Below are positions 27,701-36,043 of a stretch of 64,000 nucleotides of DNA, piece after piece. The notes under the pieces were generated by a model. The model did not search any database, was not told where the DNA came from, and was given only the letters and a program-made list of their open reading frames with translations. Within the stretch, counting starts at the first letter, position 1. Each line of letters begins with the position of its first letter. Source of the DNA: Verrucomicrobiota bacterium (GTDB lineage: Bacteria; Verrucomicrobiota; Verrucomicrobiia; Opitutales; Opitutaceae); assembly GCA_023416735.1 (NCBI GenBank), contig JAEZGX010000002.1, positions 62,001 through 126,000 on the forward strand, given 5' to 3'. A program made the position numbers and the translations under genes.

Positions 27701-27893
27701 TGGAGCGCAAAGCCGGGTGCCGATGGGCGTCGCGGTGATCGGCGGAATGTTGGGCGGGACGCTGCTCACGCTTTATGTGGTGCCCGCGATTTACAGCTAT
27801 GTGAGTCGCGAACTGCGGAGTGACGAGATGGAGGCGCGGCAAGCGGTGGACGCAGAGGAGCCGGAAGACGTGCTGGCTCGGCCGGTGGCGTGA
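24780..27893 (+). CDS. RND efflux pump inner-membrane transporter (AcrB/MexB-like)
   Basis: 1037 residues, normal for the HAE-RND family. It begins with ISIRRPVLATVMSLVLVI (TM1), then two large periplasmic loops, and a 12-helix layout is visible. The TM4 proton-relay acids are in GLVVDDAIIVLENI, and GLVTKNGILIVEFANQ with RPILMTSFSTILGILP marks the second half. It forms a tripartite drug/solvent exporter with the adaptor upstream; no outer-membrane channel gene is nearby. A stem-loop follows the stop. Confidence 0.93.
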   Translation: MSLSSISIRRPVLATVMSLVLVIFGVVGFTFLGVREFPAVDPAIVSVRTSYPGANARVIETQITTPIEEEVNAVAGIRNITSISRDGVSIVTVEFLPGVDLEAAANDVRDKVSGAIGQLPPDADPPRVSKADADSQPITFIGVRSSLRSLLELSAIADNIFRARLQTIPGVSEVDIWGEKEYAMRLQLDPVRLAAYGLTPLDVRTALQRANVELPSGRIEGHLVELTVRTLSRLSTPEEFDALIIKESGDSLVRLRDVGRAELTALNERTILRRDGVPLVGVVLRPQPGANYVAIADEFRRRVEQIKPELPADVIVSYGFDVTNFIRASIHEVVETIFLAMALVVAIIFLFLREWRSTFIPIVVIPISLIGSFFVMYVAGFSVNVLTLLALVLAIGLVVDDAIIVLENIYAKIEQGMSPMQAGLQGTKEIFFAVIATTAALAAVFTPLLFLGGLTGQLFMEFGVVMAAAVVISAFVALTLTPMLSTRMLKAGSHEGWFYRKTEPLYRTLTESYRKTLVVFLRMRWLALVVVALCGGASWWLFRTIPTELAPLEDRSTLRVNATAAEGTSYETMFNYMSQLEALVIEKVPEIAEMTAMTSPGFGGSASVNSGFLRITLKQPHERQRSQQEIADMLRAELRNLPGARVAIQQEPTIGDRRAGAPVQFVIQAPKLEDLEQVLPAFLERATDDPMFTFVDTNLRFTKPELRIAIDRDRARALGVSVRDVAETLQLALSEQRYGYFILDDEQYQVIGQLQRADRSQPADLRQIYVRGGSGEMVPLDNLITVSESTTPPALYRFNRYAAATVSAELAPGKTIGEGIARMRAIADEMLDDRFTTELAGQSRDFEDSSSSLLFFFMFALVLIYLVLAAQFESFRDPLIIMFTVPLALLGSLLALWLTGSTLNIFSQIGLVMLIGLVTKNGILIVEFANQRKLAGLSVREAVEESAAARFRPILMTSFSTILGILPIALALGAGAQSRVPMGVAVIGGMLGGTLLTLYVVPAIYSYVSRELRSDEMEARQAVDAEEPEDVLARPVA

Positions 27894-27894
27894 G

Positions 27895-27917
27895 GGTTGC
27901 GCGAGGATCGCGCAACC
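27895..27917. terminator. Stem-loop after the RND pump genes
   Basis: A perfect 9-bp stem, GGTTGCGCG (27895-27903) with CGCGCAACC (27909-27917), in the 36-bp gap between convergent genes. No T run follows on either strand, so it is a weak or factor-assisted terminator at best. Confidence 0.45.
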
Positions 27918-27929
27918 TGCGCGGCTCGT

Positions 27930-28652
27930 TCAGGACGAACGGGGCCGCGTGGGCGGAAATCGGCGGGGAGCCGGGGCGCCCCCATTTTCGTAGGCGGATG
28001 TTTCGTCGGCGATGGCTTGAGCGATCGCTTCGTCGACCGGAACAGGCGCGCGGCTGTGGTGGGTGATTTCGTCGAAACGCTCCTGCGCAACGGTGCAACG
28101 TTCGAGCGTTTCAGCGAGGTAGGACTGGATGGTGCGCTTTTGAAGCTCGTTCAACGCGGCTTCGAGAGCGGGGCGGCCGCGACCCGAGGCCACCACCGGG
28201 GTGGCGAGCACCTCGTGACCCAGGCGGCGCGCGACTTCGCGGGCGCCGCGATAGTAGTGCTCGGCGATGATCCGATGTCCTTCCTCATGTTCGACGACGC
28301 CCGCGGGACCCGCGAGGGGTGTCCAGAGCGTGACGTTCAAGCGCGTGGTAATCGTGGTGGCCGTGACGCGAGCGGTGCGCGGTCCGCCGAGTCCGGCCGG
28401 ACGAACGATGCGCGTTTCCATCTCGCACGCGAATTCGTAAACGCACAGGCCCACTTCCGGAGGCTGGAGCGGCGGCATGTCGGCCGGCGGATTTGCGCGG
28501 TCGAAGGTGCGGCGAACGATGTTGGGAGGTTGAACCTCAACGACCACGCCATCGGGCGCGGAGACCAGAGAGGAGCCAAGCGACAAAGTCGCAACGAGGA
28601 CGAGGAGGCGCCGCAGCGAGGAGCGGGCAGGTCGGCAAGCAGCGAAGAGCAC
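27930..28652 (-). CDS. Putative secreted zinc metalloprotease-like protein
   Basis: About 240 residues if started at GTG 28652; no ATG sits at a sensible place (the first in-frame ATG lies 183 bp upstream and adds no signal peptide). From the GTG the N-terminus is a signal peptide with Arg residues and a long hydrophobic core ending near SLVSA. The only motif is HEEGH at about 122-126 inside VVEHEEGHRII, followed by E131-H132, which resembles DUF922-type predicted secreted Zn proteases. There is no other known domain and the C-terminus is Pro/Arg-rich. It is convergent to the RND genes. Function is inferred from one motif. Confidence 0.55.
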   Translation of the reverse strand: MLFAACRPARSSLRRLLVLVATLSLGSSLVSAPDGVVVEVQPPNIVRRTFDRANPPADMPPLQPPEVGLCVYEFACEMETRIVRPAGLGGPRTARVTATTITTRLNVTLWTPLAGPAGVVEHEEGHRIIAEHYYRGAREVARRLGHEVLATPVVASGRGRPALEAALNELQKRTIQSYLAETLERCTVAQERFDEITHHSRAPVPVDEAIAQAIADETSAYENGGAPAPRRFPPTRPRSS

Positions 28653-28894
28653 GTTGTAAAAAACAGATTTAAGTCCGCGCGGCCGGTGGAGAAGAAAGAC
28701 AACGGACCGGCGGCGGGGGATTTTTGAGGGCCAAGAGTTTAGGCGGCATGGCGGGCGGGGTTGTAGGTGAAAACCCGATACGTAGCATAGGGAAAAGTGC
28801 TGGACCACCCCATCGGCGGAAGCAGTGTGCCGCAAAATTCGGCTTCGGCGAGACGGCGCCGGAGCGAGATCTCAACCTCAGCGAAAGAACATTC
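28653..28894. promoter_or_regulatory. Divergent intergenic region before the first DUF5060 gene
   Basis: 242 bp between the zincin-like gene and the DUF5060 gene. It must hold promoters for both directions. No distinct operator or repeat family member was recognised. Confidence 0.25.
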
Positions 28895-31816
28895 ATGAAG
28901 CGTATCCGCGGTATTCTGATTTTGGTGACAGCGATGGCAGCTTGGGTCGTGACGAGCGGGGCTGCGGAGGTTTCGGGAGAGATGAAACGCTGGCACAAAG
29001 TGACGGTGACCTTCCGCGGACCGGTCGCAAGCGAAGCGGGCGGTCCCAATCCATTTCGCGACTATCGGCTGAACGTGACCTTCACTCACGCGTCGACCGG
29101 AGTGAGCTATGTGGTGCCCGGGTATTTCGCGGCGGATGGAAGCGCGGCGAATACCGGCGCGACGACAGGCGACAAGTGGCGGGCGCATTTCTCACCGGAC
29201 GCAACGGGAACGTGGACGTATGTGGCGTCGTTCCGGAGCGGGACGGATGTCGCAGTCGCGCTGGGCGAGGCGGGCGTGCCGGTGGCGTTCGATGGGGAGC
29301 GGGGCAGTTTCACGGTAACGGAGAGCGACAAAAGCGGAGCTGATTTCCGGGCCAAAGGGCGGCTGGTGGAAGTGGGGCAGCACTATCTGCAGTTTGCAGG
29401 TTCGAAGGAGTATTTCGTGAAAGCGGGCGCGGGTAGCCCGGAGAATTTTTTGGCGTATGTGGACTTCGACAACACCACCGCGGGGAAGAAGCTGCTGCAT
29501 CACTATGCGCCGCATCTGGGTGACTGGCGCAGCGGCGATCCGACGTGGAAAGGTGGAAAAGGGAAGGCGATCGTCGGGGCGTTGAACTACCTCGCGTCGA
29601 AGAAAATGAACTCGCTCTACTTCCTGACGATGAACGTCGGCGGAGATGGCGACGACGTGTTTCCGTGGACGACGAAGTCGGAGCGTTATCGGTTCGATGT
29701 GAGCAAGCTCGCGCAGTGGGAGGTGGTCTTCGAGCACATGGACAAGCTCGGGATTCACCTGCACGTCGTGACGCAGGAGCAGGAGAACGATCAGTTGCTC
29801 GATGGCGGCGCGCTGGGATTGCAGCGCAAGCTCTACTATCGCGAACTCATCGCGCGGTTTGGGCATCACTTGGGGGTGACGTGGAATTTGGGTGAGGAAA
29901 ATACGAATACGGCGGCGCAGCGGACGGCGTTTGCCGACTACATCAATGCGCTTGATCCGTATCAGCACCTGATTGCGGTGCATACGTTCCCGGCGGACCG
30001 GGACAAGGTTTACACGCCGATGATCGGGCATCCGGTGATTGGTGGAGCGTCGTTGCAGTTGCAGAGCCCGGGGATCGTGCACGAGGAGACGTTGAAGTGG
30101 GTAAAGAAGTCGGCGGCGTCGGGGCGGAAGTGGGTGGTGGCAGTCGATGAACTCGGGCATGCGTCGGTCGGCGCGAAGCCCGATTCGCATGATTCGTCGC
30201 GCACGGAGATCCGACATCGCGTGCTGTGGGGCAGTTTGCTGGCGGGCGCGGGCGGGTTGGAGTGGTATTTTGGATACGATTATCCGCATCACGATTTGAC
30301 CTGCGAAGACTGGCGTTCGCGCGAGAAGCTGTGGACGCAGACGCATTATGCGGCGCAGTTCATTCGGGATTATATGCCGCTGCCGTTGGTGGTGAACAGC
30401 AACGGGATCACTTCTTCGACGAAGGATTATTGTTTGGGAAAGCCGGGCGTGGCCTATGCAATCTACCTGCCCGCGGGTGAGACGACGAACATCACCCTGC
30501 CGGCGGGGGAGACTTATCGCTTGGATTGGTTTAATCCGCGCAAAGGCGGAAATCTAGTGGCGGGCACGGTGGCGAAGGTGAATGGCGGCGCCGCGGCGTC
30601 GGTGGGGCGGCCGCCGCACGAAACGAGTGAGGATTGGGTGGCACTGTTGCGTCGGACTGAGTCCGATCCGCAGCCGCCGGTTCCGCCGCCAAGCGAGGCG
30701 ATGATGGTGACCAAACTCACCTTGGTGAGTGCGGCGACGCAGACGGAAGTGCGTCCGCTGACGAATGGCACGGTGATCAATCTGGCGGAGGACGGTGCCT
30801 GGTTGAACCTCAAGGCGGACGTGAACGGCAAAGTGGGCAGCGTCGCTTTTGCGCTCACGGGGCAATCGACCAAGGTCGAGAACATCGCGCCGTATCTAAT
30901 GTTTGGAGACGACTCGGGAGTTTATCGCAAGTGGACGCCGGCGCCTGGCACCTACACGTTGAGAGCGATTCCTTATTCGGGATCGAATCGCACGGGTGCG
31001 GTGGGCATGCCGCTCGAAGTGACGTTCACGGTGGTGAAAGTGGCAGCGCCGACGCCGGAGCCGGAAGTGCCGTCGGACAGATTGGCGGTGGAGAAAGTGA
31101 TGCTCGTGAGCGCGGCAACGCAGGCGGACGTGCGGGAATTGACGAACGGAACGGTGGTGAACCTGGCCGTCGATGGCACGCGGTTGAACATCCGGGCGGA
31201 TGTCGCGGGAGCGGCTGGGAGCGTGGCGTTCACGTTCACGGGGCAGTCGACGAAAGTGGAGAATATCGGGCCGTATGTGATGTTTGGAGACGAGTCGGGG
31301 AAGTATCGCTCGTGGACGCCGGCGCCGGGCGTTTACACCCTGCGCGTGACGCCGTATGCGAAGTCGAATCGTGGCGGCGTGGCCGGTGAAGCGAAGGAGG
31401 TGACGTTTACGGTGGTGAACGAAGCGGTGACGGAGCCTTTGCCGGAAACACCCAAGCCGCCGGTGAACGGCGTGCTGGCGGTGACGCGCCTCGTGCTCGT
31501 GGACGCGGCGACGCAACGGGACCTCCGTCCTTTGACCGACGGCGATACGATTCGGCTGGGAGCGGACGGGTTAGCGTTGAACGTGCGGGCAGAGGTCAGT
31601 GGAGCGGCGAGCAGCGTGCGGTTTGCGTGGAACGGGAAAGCGGTTCGCACCGAGAACACAGCGCCGTATGCCTTCGCGGCCGACGACAATGGTGTTTACC
31701 GCCGCTGGACGCCGGCCGCGGGAACGCACGTGCTGCGGGCGGCGCCTTATGCAGGTGCGAATGCCGGCGGAGTGCCGGGAGCGGCGCTTGAATTGCGCGT
31801 GAACGTTGTGCGGTGA
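28895..31816 (+). CDS. Secreted DUF5060 glycosidase-like protein with three C-terminal Ig-like repeats
   Basis: 973 residues with a signal peptide (MKRIRGILILVTAMAAWVVT). An N-terminal DUF5060 beta-sandwich (about 28-125) precedes a TIM-barrel-like central region of the DUF4038/collagen-binding group (about 150-590; NYLASKKMNSLYFLTMNVGG, TWNLGEENTN, VDELGHASVG). Three repeats of about 100 residues follow, at about 604-705, 731-830 and 862-972, each with ATQxxxR..LT, LN.(K/R)A, PY.(M/F)...DDxGxYRxWTPAxG and LRxxPY. Family members are linked to glycan breakdown; the Glu in LGEEN and the Asp/Glu in VDELGH are candidate acids, though this is inferred. A close paralogue with two repeats lies at 32665. 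Confidence 0.8.
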   Translation: MKRIRGILILVTAMAAWVVTSGAAEVSGEMKRWHKVTVTFRGPVASEAGGPNPFRDYRLNVTFTHASTGVSYVVPGYFAADGSAANTGATTGDKWRAHFSPDATGTWTYVASFRSGTDVAVALGEAGVPVAFDGERGSFTVTESDKSGADFRAKGRLVEVGQHYLQFAGSKEYFVKAGAGSPENFLAYVDFDNTTAGKKLLHHYAPHLGDWRSGDPTWKGGKGKAIVGALNYLASKKMNSLYFLTMNVGGDGDDVFPWTTKSERYRFDVSKLAQWEVVFEHMDKLGIHLHVVTQEQENDQLLDGGALGLQRKLYYRELIARFGHHLGVTWNLGEENTNTAAQRTAFADYINALDPYQHLIAVHTFPADRDKVYTPMIGHPVIGGASLQLQSPGIVHEETLKWVKKSAASGRKWVVAVDELGHASVGAKPDSHDSSRTEIRHRVLWGSLLAGAGGLEWYFGYDYPHHDLTCEDWRSREKLWTQTHYAAQFIRDYMPLPLVVNSNGITSSTKDYCLGKPGVAYAIYLPAGETTNITLPAGETYRLDWFNPRKGGNLVAGTVAKVNGGAAASVGRPPHETSEDWVALLRRTESDPQPPVPPPSEAMMVTKLTLVSAATQTEVRPLTNGTVINLAEDGAWLNLKADVNGKVGSVAFALTGQSTKVENIAPYLMFGDDSGVYRKWTPAPGTYTLRAIPYSGSNRTGAVGMPLEVTFTVVKVAAPTPEPEVPSDRLAVEKVMLVSAATQADVRELTNGTVVNLAVDGTRLNIRADVAGAAGSVAFTFTGQSTKVENIGPYVMFGDESGKYRSWTPAPGVYTLRVTPYAKSNRGGVAGEAKEVTFTVVNEAVTEPLPETPKPPVNGVLAVTRLVLVDAATQRDLRPLTDGDTIRLGADGLALNVRAEVSGAASSVRFAWNGKAVRTENTAPYAFAADDNGVYRRWTPAAGTHVLRAAPYAGANAGGVPGAALELRVNVVR

Positions 31817-31918
31817 ACGCGGCCGCTTTGGCGGTGATCGCTGCGCGATTTCCCCGGGGACGGCTTCGGGAGGTTCTTCGATGGTGAGCGTTGAGCGTCG
31901 TGGTTAGGCTGAAGGAGA

Positions 31919-32341
31919 ATGCGTTGGACGATCTCTGCTTTGTGGTTGGCTCTGGTGACGCTCACGATGAGTGCCGCGAGAGCGTGCGACCAGACAGCGC
32001 TCGCCCCGGACGGCGTGGCGGTGGAGGAGAGTGGTGTCGGCGTCGAGCAGATGACCGACGCGTCGCTGATCGAACGACGGACACCTCCGCTCGCGCGCCG
32101 ATGGGAAATGGCGGAGGAGGAACTCGACGCGGCGACGATGCGGTCCGCGGCGAAGGATCGGCGGGTGCGGAAGGATGTAAGATCGACGGAACTTTTCAGG
32201 GACGCTCGCCTCGCACCAACAATGTTGCTGACGGAGCAGGCGGGAAAAATCGAAAGCCGCATGGAGTCGCGCGAGTGGAACACCGACGCGTGTTTCGGCG
32301 TGGAGCTTCACAGCCTGCAGGAACGGCAGTCGGATCCTTAG
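31919..32341 (+). CDS. Small putative exported protein of unknown function
   Basis: 140 residues. The start MRWTISALWLALVTLTMSAA is a plausible signal peptide ending before ACDQ. The rest is charged and rich in Glu, Arg and Ala with no recognised domain. AAGGAG sits only 1-2 bases from the ATG, too close for a normal ribosome-binding site, so the gene is uncertain. It sits between two DUF5060 paralogues in the same direction. Confidence 0.45.
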   Translation: MRWTISALWLALVTLTMSAARACDQTALAPDGVAVEESGVGVEQMTDASLIERRTPPLARRWEMAEEELDAATMRSAAKDRRVRKDVRSTELFRDARLAPTMLLTEQAGKIESRMESREWNTDACFGVELHSLQERQSDP

Positions 32342-32664
32342 TGGCGATGCTGAACGGCGGCGGAGCGAGGCGGCTTCTCCGCGAACAACGCAGATCACAG
32401 CGGATGGTGCATCCGGGCTGTTGTTGAGATAAGTTCAGTCATGCGCGGTTTCCGGCGCGAGGATCACGGAAACTTGGCAATGTCCGCCTCGCATCGCGAT
32501 CGTGGGGGAAACCCTGATACGCCGTGATGTGGGGACCTGCCAAGGGAGGTGTAGGAAATTACTCGACGCGTTCGCGGGCACGTCCACGCTGCGCGTCCCT
32601 CCAGCTTCAGCGACCGGCGTGGCGTTCTGCGCGCCGGAGTTTCAAACCCGAAAGGAAAGCGGAT
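32342..32664. other. Gene-free leader region before the second DUF5060 gene
   Basis: 323 bp without a convincing gene. It contains a short GGGGGAAACCCTGATACG segment near 32500 and several small stem-loops, but I cannot match it to a riboswitch class. It probably holds the promoter and 5' leader of the DUF5060 gene. Confidence 0.3.
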
Positions 32665-35226
32665 ATGTTATCTAGAAGTCTGAGGTGTGTCGCGTTGTGG
32701 TTGGGAATTCAGAGCCTGGCGGTGCTTGCGCCTGCGGCGACGAGCAACCTGGGGGCGAATACGACCATAGCGGGCGAGCAGAAGCAGTGGCATCGGGTGA
32801 CGCTGACTTTCACGGGTCCGTCAACGAGCGAGACGAACTCGACCAACCCCTTTCGGAACTACCGGCTGAATGTGACGTTCAAGCATTCCTCCGGGAAGAC
32901 CTACGTGGTGCCGGGATTTTACGCGGCGGATGGCGATGCGGCGGATACGAGTGCGACTTCGGGTAACAAGTGGCGGGTGCATTTCACGCCGGATGCGACG
33001 GGCACGTGGTCTTATACGGCCTCGTTTCGCACCGGGACCGACGTGGCGATTTCCCTTTCGAGCACGGCGGGATCGCCGACGAGCTTCGATGGGACGAAGG
33101 GCAGCTTTACGGTGGACGCGACGAACAAGAGCGGGGCGGACTTCCGCGGGAAAGGGCGGCTCGTCGAGGTGGGGCAACACTATCTGCAGTTCGCGGGAAC
33201 GAAGGAATACTTTGTCAAAGCGGGCGCGGGGAGCCCGGAGAACTTTTTGGCGTTTGCGGATTTCGATAACACGAAGGCAGGCAAGAAGCCGCTGCACTAT
33301 TACAAACCGCACGCGGGCGATTATAAAACGGGCGATCCGACGTGGAAGAGCGGGAAAGGGAAGCCGATCATCGGGGCGCTGAACTATCTCGCGTCGAAGA
33401 AAATGAACTCGCTCTACTTCCTGACGATGAACGTCGGTGGGGATGGCGACGACGTGTTTCCGTGGACGACGAAGTCGGAGCGTTATCGCTTCGATGTGAG
33501 CAAGCTGGATCAGTGGGAGGTCGTTTTCAGCCACATGGAGAAGCTCGGGATCCACATGCACGTGGTGACGCAGGAGCAAGAGAACGATCAGTTGCTGGAC
33601 AGCGGATCGCTGGGGACGCAGCGGAAGCTTTATTACCGCGAACTCATCGCGCGGTTCGGGCATCACTTGGCGCTGACGTGGAATTTGGGTGAGGAGAATA
33701 CGAATACGGCGGCGCAGCGCTCGTCGTTTGCCGACTACATCAATGCGCTGGATCCGTATCAGCACCTGATTGCGGTGCACACGTTCCCCGCGGACCGGGA
33801 CAAGGTTTACACGCCGATGATCGGGCATCCGGTGATCGGTGGCGCGTCGCTGCAGTTGCAGAGCCCGGGGATCGTGCACGACGAAACGTTGAAGTGGGTG
33901 AAGAAATCGGCGGCTTCCGGGCAGAAGTGGGTGGTGGCGGTCGATGAGCTTGGGCACGCGTCGGTCGGCGCGAAGCCCGACTCGCATGATTCATCGCGCA
34001 CGGAGATCCGGCATCGCGTGCTGTGGGGCAGTTTGCTGGCGGGCGCGGGCGGGTTGGAGTGGTATTTTGGATACGATTATCCGCATCACGATTTGACCTG
34101 CGAAGACTGGCGTTCGCGCGAGAAGCTGTGGACGCAAACGCATTATGCGGCGCAGTTCGTTCGGGATTACATGCCGCTGCCGCTGGTGGAAAATTTCAAC
34201 AGTCTGACCTCGTCCAGCTCGGACTATTGCTTCGGCAAGAAAGGATCGACGTATGCGATCTATCTGCCCGGTGGAACGACGACCAACATCACGCTGCCGG
34301 CGGGAGAAACCTACAGCGTGCATTGGTTCAATCCGCGCAGCGGCGGCAGCTTGAAGACAGGAACGGTTGCGACGGTGAAAGGCGGCTCGGCGGCTGCGGT
34401 GGGCAAACCGCCTTCCGAGACGAGTTCGGACTGGGTGGCGTTGTTGCGTCGCACGGGCGGCGGAGGTGGGCCGTCGCCGTCGCCGGATCCCGAGCCGAAA
34501 CCGACTGGAATGACGGTGACCAAACTGACGCTCGTGGATGCGAACAAACAGAAGGACATTCGCGCGCTGGCGAATGCAGGCGCGATCGTGTTGGCGGACG
34601 ATGGCAAGCACTTGAACGTGCGTGCCGATGTGAGCGGCTCGGTGAAGAGCGTGGTGTTTTATGTGAACGGATCGAAGTTTGGCACGGAAAGCACGGCGCC
34701 GTATGCGATGGCACAGGATGACAGCGGGAAGTATCGCAAATGGACGCCGGCCACGGGAACGCTGACGATTCGCGCGGTGCCGTATTCGGGCTCGGGCGGA
34801 ACCGGTGCGGTGGGAACGCCGCTGGAGATGACCGTGACGGTCAAAGAGAAAGCGGACGTTTCGCAGCCGGCGCCGTCCGGCGGCCTGTCGGTGACGAAGC
34901 TGGCGTTGATCAACGCGAGCACACAGCGAGAAGTGCGGAATTTGACGAATGGATCGGTGATCGACCTGTCGAATGATGGCTCGGGCTTGAACGTGCGGGC
35001 GGATGTCGGTTCTTCGGTGAAGAGCGTGGTGTTCTATCTGAACGGGAAGAAGTTCAGCACGGAAAACCTGGCGCCCCTGGCGATGGCGGCGGACGACAAC
35101 GGGAAGTATCGCGCGTGGAAGCCGGCGACGGGGAATCACACGTTGAAGGTGGTGCCGTATTCAAAATCTGGAGGCAGCGGGACCGCGGGCACACCGTTGG
35201 AGATCGCGTTCAAGGTGCAGAATTAA
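32665..35226 (+). CDS. Secreted DUF5060 glycosidase-like protein with two C-terminal Ig-like repeats
   Basis: 853 residues. The ATG at 32665 follows GAAAGGAAAG and gives a signal peptide ending near VLAPAA. The layout matches the 28895 gene: DUF5060 sandwich (about 35-135), TIM-barrel-like core (about 160-600), then repeats at about 616-715 and 742-853. It is a tandem paralogue with one repeat fewer. The core is nearly identical at DNA level, including a 125-bp exact match (34012-34136), while signal peptide and repeats differ clearly. A strong terminator follows, so it is probably its own transcript or the end of one. Confidence 0.82.
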   Translation: MLSRSLRCVALWLGIQSLAVLAPAATSNLGANTTIAGEQKQWHRVTLTFTGPSTSETNSTNPFRNYRLNVTFKHSSGKTYVVPGFYAADGDAADTSATSGNKWRVHFTPDATGTWSYTASFRTGTDVAISLSSTAGSPTSFDGTKGSFTVDATNKSGADFRGKGRLVEVGQHYLQFAGTKEYFVKAGAGSPENFLAFADFDNTKAGKKPLHYYKPHAGDYKTGDPTWKSGKGKPIIGALNYLASKKMNSLYFLTMNVGGDGDDVFPWTTKSERYRFDVSKLDQWEVVFSHMEKLGIHMHVVTQEQENDQLLDSGSLGTQRKLYYRELIARFGHHLALTWNLGEENTNTAAQRSSFADYINALDPYQHLIAVHTFPADRDKVYTPMIGHPVIGGASLQLQSPGIVHDETLKWVKKSAASGQKWVVAVDELGHASVGAKPDSHDSSRTEIRHRVLWGSLLAGAGGLEWYFGYDYPHHDLTCEDWRSREKLWTQTHYAAQFVRDYMPLPLVENFNSLTSSSSDYCFGKKGSTYAIYLPGGTTTNITLPAGETYSVHWFNPRSGGSLKTGTVATVKGGSAAAVGKPPSETSSDWVALLRRTGGGGGPSPSPDPEPKPTGMTVTKLTLVDANKQKDIRALANAGAIVLADDGKHLNVRADVSGSVKSVVFYVNGSKFGTESTAPYAMAQDDSGKYRKWTPATGTLTIRAVPYSGSGGTGAVGTPLEMTVTVKEKADVSQPAPSGGLSVTKLALINASTQREVRNLTNGSVIDLSNDGSGLNVRADVGSSVKSVVFYLNGKKFSTENLAPLAMAADDNGKYRAWKPATGNHTLKVVPYSKSGGSGTAGTPLEIAFKVQN

Positions 35227-35262
35227 ACGAGACCGAAGCGAATACCGCACGAAGGTTTGAGG

Positions 35263-35290
35263 AAGGCGGGCTTCGGCCCGCCTTTTTTTC
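35263..35290 (+). terminator. Rho-independent terminator
   Basis: AAGGCGGG (35263-35270) pairs with CCCGCCTT (35277-35284) around a CTTCGG loop and is followed by a run of T. A canonical intrinsic terminator for the DUF5060 gene. Confidence 0.9.
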
Positions 35291-35424
35291 TTGGGAAAGA
35301 TAGTAACAGTTCGGTGGCACGACGTGCGGGTTTGGACGAGCGCAGATGTTTGGGCTTTCGGCAGCGGGGAGAGGGAGGCGGCCTCATGTCGGGCGGGGAG
35401 GCACCGGAGTAAAATGCGGGTGCC

Positions 35425-35928
35425 ATGAAGAAGTTTGCTTTCCTAATGCTGATGCTTGCGCTGGCCCACGTCTCGTGGGGACAGCTGATGTTTCGGACGA
35501 CGTTGACCGGCTGGGAGGAAGTGCCTCCGCGGGAGACGCCGGCGTGGGGGATCGGACATGCGACGCTGGATCTGGATACGAACTGGTTCACGTTCGAGTA
35601 TTCGTTCGAAGGTCTGCTCGCACCGCAGACGGCGGCGCACATCCATGTCGCCCCGCGGGGCGTGAATGGACCGGTGTTGTATCCGTTGCCGAACGGATCG
35701 CCCGCGTCGCTCTCGTTGACCCTGACAGATGAGGACGTGATGAACCTGCGAGCGGGGAACTGGTATGTGAACGTGCACAGCCAGCTGTATCCGGGCGGTG
35801 AGATTCGCGGACAATTCGTGCCGGTGCCGGAGCCCTCGGCGTTTGCGCTGGCGGGCGCGTTGTTGTTGGGCGCTGCGGTCGTGGTGCGGCGGCAGTGGAG
35901 GCGGTTCGCGCGGCCCGCGGCGGTTTGA
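35425..35928 (+). CDS. CHRD-domain protein with PEP-CTERM sorting signal
   Basis: 167 residues: a signal peptide (MKKFAFLMLMLALAHVSWG), then a CHRD domain (about 22-128; TGWEEVPP, TAAHIHVAPRG, NWYVNVHSQLYPGGEIRG), then a C-terminal VPEP motif, a hydrophobic helix and RRQWRRF. PEP-CTERM tails are recognised by exosortase-type systems that anchor or secrete proteins in EPS-producing bacteria. CHRD domains are small beta-folds of uncertain role, sometimes in matrix proteins. The protein is probably at the cell surface. No exosortase gene is in the window. Confidence 0.9.
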   Translation: MKKFAFLMLMLALAHVSWGQLMFRTTLTGWEEVPPRETPAWGIGHATLDLDTNWFTFEYSFEGLLAPQTAAHIHVAPRGVNGPVLYPLPNGSPASLSLTLTDEDVMNLRAGNWYVNVHSQLYPGGEIRGQFVPVPEPSAFALAGALLLGAAVVVRRQWRRFARPAAV

Positions 35929-35934
35929 GTAAAA

Positions 35935-35957
35935 GGGGCGGGTCGGATCCCGCCCTA
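35935..35957. repeat. Short copy of the GC-rich palindromic repeat
   Basis: GGGCGGG, loop TCGGA, TCCCGCCC and the tail TAC, just after the CHRD gene. It shares its stem and CCTAC tail with the copy inside menF. Confidence 0.6.
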
Positions 35958-36043
35958 CCTGGGCTCAGCGCGGAATATGTTGTGTGTTCCGTGGATGGGC
36001 CGGGCTTGCGTCGCGGGGGATGGGTTTCACGTTGGGGGTGTTC

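Noticed and set aside
31747..32398. Minus-strand frames opposite the small exported protein
   Set aside because: No signal peptide, motif or plausible start; the plus-strand frame at least has a signal peptide.
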